Below, piece by piece: positions 5,643-8,646 of a stretch of DNA of 8,646 nt. Origin of the DNA: Chloroflexota bacterium (GTDB taxonomy: Bacteria; Chloroflexota; Limnocylindria; Limnocylindrales; CSP1-4); NCBI GenBank assembly GCA_021785115.1, contig JAJYGO010000293.1, positions 1 to 8,646 on the forward strand, read 5' to 3'. Position 1 is the first letter of the stretch, and the number at the start of each line of letters is the position of its first letter. The notes beneath the pieces are model-generated. The model saw only the letters and a list, made by a program, of their open reading frames with translations. It was not told the DNA's origin and did no database searches. The translations under genes were made by a program, and so were the position numbers.

Positions 5643-6301
5643 TACCCCCACGGCACGAGGCCCGCGAGACGCCCGAAGGCGCCGGTCGCGACGAGGATGC
5701 CGACACCGACGACCAACGTGCCAGACGCGATCTGGAAGGCTCGGTGGTGCGCACCCAGGAAGCGAATGAAGGGCTGCAGACGAGGTAGCCCCAGCCCGAT
5801 GACCGCCAGGGGCACGGCCATCCCGAGACCATAGGCGACGAGCAAGGCTGCTCCGGCACCGACTGTCTGGCTGGCCGCCGCCAGGGTGATGATCGCGCCG
5901 AGCGTCGGCCCGATACACGGAGTCCAGCCGACGGCGACGCCGGCCCCGAGGAGGAACGAGCCGCCGAGCGATCCCGCCCCTTGCCAGCGACCAACCCCGA
6001 GCATGGGCTGCCAGCCGATGACCGTGGCTACCCCGAGCAAGATGATCGCCACCCCCCCCAACAGACGAAGGGTCGGGATCGCCTCGAGCAGGGCGAACCC
6101 GACAAGCCCGAGCGATGCCCACAGCAGGACGAATACGCCGGTGAAGCCGAGCAGGAAGCCGGTCGCCCGCGCCCGACCGATGTTCGTTCCGCCCACCACC
6201 CGCCCACCACCGACATAGGCGGCGAAGACCGGGATGACGGGGAGCACGCATGGCGACAGGCACGAAACCAGACCAGCCAGAAAGGCGACGGCAAGCGTCA
6301 T
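5639..6301 (-). CDS. ccdA: CcdA-type thiol-disulfide transporter, canonical motifs
   Basis: This 220-aa protein is a compact six-span CcdA. The first redox segment is LVSCLSPCVLPVIP (C14, C18) and the second VGWTPCIGPTLGAI (C129), both as in canonical CcdA. Family role: transfer of electrons from cytoplasmic thioredoxin to extracytoplasmic thioredoxin-like proteins such as ResA/CcsX/TlpA for heme attachment or other thiol reduction. The ATG overlaps the stop of the TlpA-like gene as ATGA, so the two are translated together and probably work as donor and acceptor. Its stop shares the tetranucleotide CTAG (5639-5642) with the convergent Lgt-like gene. It differs clearly from the CC/CC paralogue at 917-1801. 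Confidence 0.92.
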   Translation of the reverse strand: MTLAVAFLAGLVSCLSPCVLPVIPVFAAYVGGGRVVGGTNIGRARATGFLLGFTGVFVLLWASLGLVGFALLEAIPTLRLLGGVAIILLGVATVIGWQPMLGVGRWQGAGSLGGSFLLGAGVAVGWTPCIGPTLGAIITLAAASQTVGAGAALLVAYGLGMAVPLAVIGLGLPRLQPFIRFLGAHHRAFQIASGTLVVGVGILVATGAFGRLAGLVPWGY

Positions 6302-6946
6302 GGGATCGCCGAAATCGTCGGGAGGATCTTTGCGAGCGCCGGGTCGTATTGGTCGAGCGGCAGTTGGCCGAATGCCCAGCCGCGGACGATCCCGTCGCAG
6401 TCGAACCAGTACTGGACCGGCAGCGCGACGGCGCCGGATCGATCGGCGGCCTTCCCTGTTTCGTCGACGACGATCGGGTAGGTCGCACCGACTTGCTTGA
6501 CTAATGCTCTCACATCCGCCGGGGCATCCTTCACCGCGACGCCAAAGATGACCATGCCGTCCGCCTCGTGAGTGAGGGGGACTCCCTCGAGGCGAGGCAT
6601 CTCGTCACGGCATGGCGGGCAACACGAGGCCCAGAAGATGATCCAGACTGGCCGACCCCGGAAGTCGGAGAGTTGGGTCGTCTTGCAATCGAGGGATCGA
6701 AGCACGAATTCATGCGCGAGTTGGCCGATGTCGATGCCGATGGTGGCCGCGCTGTAGGTCGGGGAGATCGTCGCGGTGGGGCTGGCCAGTGGCCGGATTG
6801 GGGCCGACGGCGGAGCAAGCGGGGACCGCGGTGGAGCTGGATTGCGCGGGTGGACGGGCGCCACGAGGAGGAACGCCAGGGCCACGATGGGTCCGATCAC
6901 CGCCGTCGCGAGGCCGGCGAGGCACCCCCACGATCACCTGTCTCAC
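6298..6946 (-). CDS. TlpA/ResA-like thioredoxin, extracytoplasmic, N-terminal frameshift likely
   Basis: The continuous frame (6298-6900, GTG start) gives 200 aa: a hydrophobic start, a Pro/Ser/Ala-rich linker (16-48), then a thioredoxin domain with VWIIFWASCCPPCRDEMPRL. The redox pair is C94/C97 (numbering from 6900) with an additional C93 replacing the usual Trp; LPVQYWFD (P161) is the cis-proline loop. A perfect AAGGAG (6955-6960) lies 8 nt upstream of GTG 6946 in a different frame. Dropping one base from the C5 run at 6925-6929 joins them, giving VRQVIVGCLAGLATAVIGPI, VALAFLLVAP, a proper signal or anchor sequence. I therefore take 6946 as the start and the break as an indel. ATGA overlap couples it to the CcdA gene. 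Confidence 0.82.
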
Positions 6947-6954
6947 GCGCGGCG

Positions 6955-6960
6955 CTCCTT
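6955..6960 (-). promoter_or_regulatory. Ribosome-binding site deciding the start of the minus-strand TlpA-like gene
   Basis: AAGGAG on the minus strand lies 8 nt before GTG 6946, ideal spacing, whereas nothing comparable precedes GTG 6900. It is the main reason for proposing the upstream start and a one-base indel between them. Confidence 0.6.
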
Positions 6961-6972
6961 CGGGCCGTAAGA

Positions 6973-6989
6973 ACTACACTCTGTGTCGT
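6973..6989. promoter_or_regulatory. BlaI-type operator dyad, site 4, abutting a start codon
   Basis: ACTACACTCTGTGTCGT: ACTACA and TGTCGT are half-sites with one mismatch and a 5-base gap, the same layout as site 2. Its last base touches ATG 6990. It contains TACACT (6975-6980), a -10-like hexamer placed 9 nt before that ATG, consistent with a leaderless transcript. It fills much of the 43-bp gap to the divergent TlpA-like gene, so it could control both directions. Confidence 0.66.
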
Positions 6990-7715
6990 ATGAGCGAGTA
7001 TACGGACCCGACGGTCGGCGAGCTTCCAGTCGATCCATCAACAGACCTCGCCCACGGAGCAGTCGCGACGCCCACCGCGCGGAGGTGGAGCCGGCAGGTC
7101 GTCGGCCCATTCACCTTTCGCCACATCGCCGTCTTGAACACGGTGATCGCGGTCTTCCTCGTCATCCTCTTCGCGGTCTTGCAGCCGCTCGGGACCTCAG
7201 GCCCAGGTGCGCCCGTCAATCCCCAGTCCACGTTCTACCGGGTGAGCGCGGAGACGCAGGGTCTCGAGATTGGGCAGACCGCGCCTGATTTTGTCGGCAG
7301 CGGCGACAAGGGCGAGGCGGTCCGCCTGACCGACCTCGACGGGAACCCCCTGTCGATGGCCGACCTGAAGGGCCATCCCGTCTGGATCAACTTCTGGGCG
7401 ACCTGGTGCCCGCCCTGTCAGCAGGAGACCCCCGACCTCCGAGCCGCCTACGAGGCCCACCGAACGGAGGGGCTCGTGCTCGTCGCGATCAGCATCCAGG
7501 AGGAGCCGGGGGTCGTGCGCGACTACGTCACCCGCTACGGTCTGACCTACACGATCGGCATGGATGTGACCGGCGCGGTAATGCACGCCTACCGGGTATT
7601 CGGCATCCCCACCCACTACTTCATTGATCGGGCCGGCGTCATCCGCGACCGCGTCTTTGGCCCGCTGACTCGGCCGGGCATAGAGCTGCGCCTCGCGGAG
7701 ATCCTGAAACCTTGA
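6990..7715 (+). CDS. TlpA/ResA-like membrane-anchored thioredoxin
   Basis: The 241-aa protein has a cytoplasmic tail (1-45), a single membrane anchor (about 47-65), a linker and a thioredoxin domain from about residue 90 (IGQTAPDF). The active site WINFWATWCPPCQQETPDLR (C140, C143) is classical TlpA/ResA, and FGIPTHYFIDRAG holds the cis-proline (P207). It would reduce disulfides outside the membrane, for example apocytochrome c or copper-site cysteines, with electrons from CcdA. The frame stays open upstream, but ATG 6990 is chosen because the protein then begins sensibly and operator site 4 lies immediately before it; there is no Shine-Dalgarno, so it may be leaderless. It is divergent from the other TlpA-like gene and differs from it in having Trp rather than Cys before the CxxC. 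Confidence 0.92.
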   Translation: MSEYTDPTVGELPVDPSTDLAHGAVATPTARRWSRQVVGPFTFRHIAVLNTVIAVFLVILFAVLQPLGTSGPGAPVNPQSTFYRVSAETQGLEIGQTAPDFVGSGDKGEAVRLTDLDGNPLSMADLKGHPVWINFWATWCPPCQQETPDLRAAYEAHRTEGLVLVAISIQEEPGVVRDYVTRYGLTYTIGMDVTGAVMHAYRVFGIPTHYFIDRAGVIRDRVFGPLTRPGIELRLAEILKP

Positions 7716-7730
7716 CGCGAGCCTGCGTGC

Positions 7731-7747
7731 CGGGTTGAGGTGACCCG
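7731..7747 (+). terminator. Small hairpin after the TlpA-like gene
   Basis: CGGGT (7731-7735) and ACCCG (7743-7747) enclose a 7-nt loop, 16 nt after the stop at 7715. No T-run follows, so this is a weak terminator candidate in the 89-nt gap before the SHOCT gene. Confidence 0.3.
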
Positions 7748-7804
7748 CGCAAACTGACGCATGCGGCGGAGGCGCTGAGCGAGGTTGCGCAAGGGGAGAC
7801 ACGA

Positions 7805-8041
7805 ATGATGGGGTATGGCTGGGATGGCGGCGCGCTCGGCTGGATCTGGATGCTCGGCGGCCTGCTCGTGATGGTCGGCTTCGTGGTCCTGATCGCATGG
7901 GCGGTCGGTGCCGTGAGCCGCGGCGGGGCGGGCAGGGAGCCCGAGCGGCCGACGCCGCTCGACATCCTGCGAGAGCGGTACGCCCGCGGCGAGATCAGCC
8001 AGCAGGAGTTCGAGCAGGCGAAGAGGACCCTGGGGTACTGA
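7805..8041 (+). CDS. SHOCT-domain small membrane protein
   Basis: The 78-aa protein begins MMGYGWDGGALGWIWMLGG, has one membrane span (about 10-37), a short Gly/Arg linker, and ends in a SHOCT motif (about 50-78) with PLDILRERYARGEISQQEFE, QAKRTLGY. SHOCT modules usually cap the C-terminus of small membrane proteins and probably mediate protein contacts; the molecular role is unknown. The first ATG has an AGGGGAG ribosome-binding site at about 7791-7797. The cupredoxin gene follows after only 3 nt, so the two are co-transcribed and may act together, plausibly in copper handling at the membrane. No BlaI-type dyad is visible upstream. Confidence 0.85.
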   Translation: MMGYGWDGGALGWIWMLGGLLVMVGFVVLIAWAVGAVSRGGAGREPERPTPLDILRERYARGEISQQEFEQAKRTLGY

Positions 8042-8044
8042 CTC

Positions 8045-8574
8045 GTGGCCAACCGTCGACTCGCTGTTCTCGGCGCCACTCTCGCCGCGGCCGGCATCAT
8101 CCTCATGACCCTCGGCGCCGCGTTCGGCTCCGGTCCTGGATCGGCGCTCGGCCAAGCTGGCCCGTGGATCGTTGGCCCCGGCGGAATGATGGGCCGGGGC
8201 GCGGCCAATGCCGGATCAGGCCCCGATCCGGGCTCGCCGGGCTTCGTCGGAGGGACGACCTCCGCGCCTCGCGTCGTGCGCATCGTCGCGAGCGACGCCC
8301 TCCGCTTCTTCCCGGACGTTGTGACGGTCGAGCAAGGCGAGACGATCGCCTTCGAGGTCACGTCGATGGGGATGTCCAGCCACGAGTTCATGGTCGGCCA
8401 GCTGTCGACGTGGCAGCCGACACCGCCGGCACCCCCGAGGTCCCCGAGATCTCGATGATGCAGACCGAGTCGCTAACCTACACGTTCACGGGGGCGGGTC
8501 CGTTCGCCTTCGCCTGCCACGCCCCCGGCCACTACGAGGCCGGCATGCGCGGGATGATCGTCGTCGTCCGGTGA
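8045..8574 (+). CDS. Cupredoxin (type-1 copper protein), interrupted by a one-base frameshift
   Basis: Starting at GTG 8045, one frame encodes a signal or anchor segment (about 6-27), a Gly/Met-rich linker and the first half of a cupredoxin domain, with VRIVASDALRFFPDVVTVEQ and copper ligand H113 in GMSSHEFMVG. This frame then degenerates and stops at 8458. The second half continues in another frame to 8574: SLTYTFTGAGPFAFACHAPG, HYEAGMRGMIVVV, with ligands C158, H163 and M168 (numbering after correction). Inserting one C at the CC at 8398-8399 gives VGPAVDVAADTAGTPE and a full protein of about 176 aa. All four copper ligands (His, Cys, His, Met) are then present. It would bind copper outside the membrane, for storage, delivery or electron transfer. 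The family is sure; intactness is not. Confidence 0.82.
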
Positions 8575-8646
8575 TCGCCGACCGCGGCGGTGGGCGTGAC
8601 GTCAGACGGCGTGGCAGGCGGGCCCACCCGGCCGGGAAGGCCAGGC

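Noticed and set aside
6789..6989. Upstream extension of the plus-strand TlpA-like gene to 6789
   Set aside because: The extra 67 residues are antisense to the other TlpA-like gene, Gly/Arg-rich, and would put operator site 4 inside the coding region.
8597..8604. TGACGTCA palindrome after the cupredoxin gene
   Set aside because: An 8-bp palindrome is weak evidence in high-GC DNA, and it does not resemble the four dyads. The rest of 8575-8646 shows nothing I can support.
1..8646. Insertion sequences, tRNA/rRNA genes, CRISPR arrays
   Set aside because: No transposase-like protein, terminal inverted repeats, cloverleaf-like arms or spaced repeats were seen on either strand.

Overview
This is a high-GC window dense with thiol-disulfide and envelope metal-handling genes. 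High GC, frequent GTG/TTG starts, probable leaderless genes and the family mix (BlaI/M56 pair, CcdA plus TlpA, DUF2933-like protein, diverged Lgt homologue, SHOCT protein) suggest a Chloroflexota or Actinomycetota genome, probably environmental. I cannot name the lineage, and the assignment is weak.

Layout. (1) 1-2100, minus: a tightly overlapping operon of a small CxxC thioredoxin, a CcdA-like transporter with CC/CC motifs and a membrane-anchored redoxin, followed by a broken COG0701-type permease fragment at the window edge. (2) 2101-2835: an operator-bearing divergent promoter, then a plus-strand multi-span membrane gene that needs two frame corrections to read as one protein, then a strong hairpin. 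(3) 2836-4118: a minus-strand BlaI-family repressor and an M56 (BlaR1-like) membrane protease without a beta-lactam sensor domain, with two tandem operators upstream. (4) 4119-5642, plus: a DUF2933-like small membrane protein and a diverged prolipoprotein diacylglyceryl transferase homologue with an extra N-terminal domain. (5) 5639-6946, minus: a TlpA-like thioredoxin and a canonical CcdA, with ATGA overlap; the CcdA stop and the Lgt-like stop share one CTAG. (6) 6990-7715, plus: a second TlpA/ResA-like protein with an operator abutting its start codon. (7) 7805-8574, plus: a SHOCT-domain membrane peptide and a type-1 copper (cupredoxin) protein interrupted by a frameshift.

How it may work together. 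Four 17-bp dyads (2145-2161, 4015-4031, 4040-4056, 6973-6989) all carry a perfect ACTACA half-site and the same 7-base gap. They lie in the three divergent control regions. They look like binding sites of the locally encoded BlaI, so one repressor/protease pair would control two CcdA-thioredoxin electron relays, the Lgt-like unit and the TlpA genes. The M56 protein has a Cys pair in a predicted external loop in place of the penicillin-sensing domain, which suggests induction by redox or metal stress. This regulon is inferred from sequence and is the main finding.

Caution: at least five apparent single-base indels, mostly in G or C runs, interrupt otherwise good genes. This fits assembly or sequencing error at least as well as gene decay.
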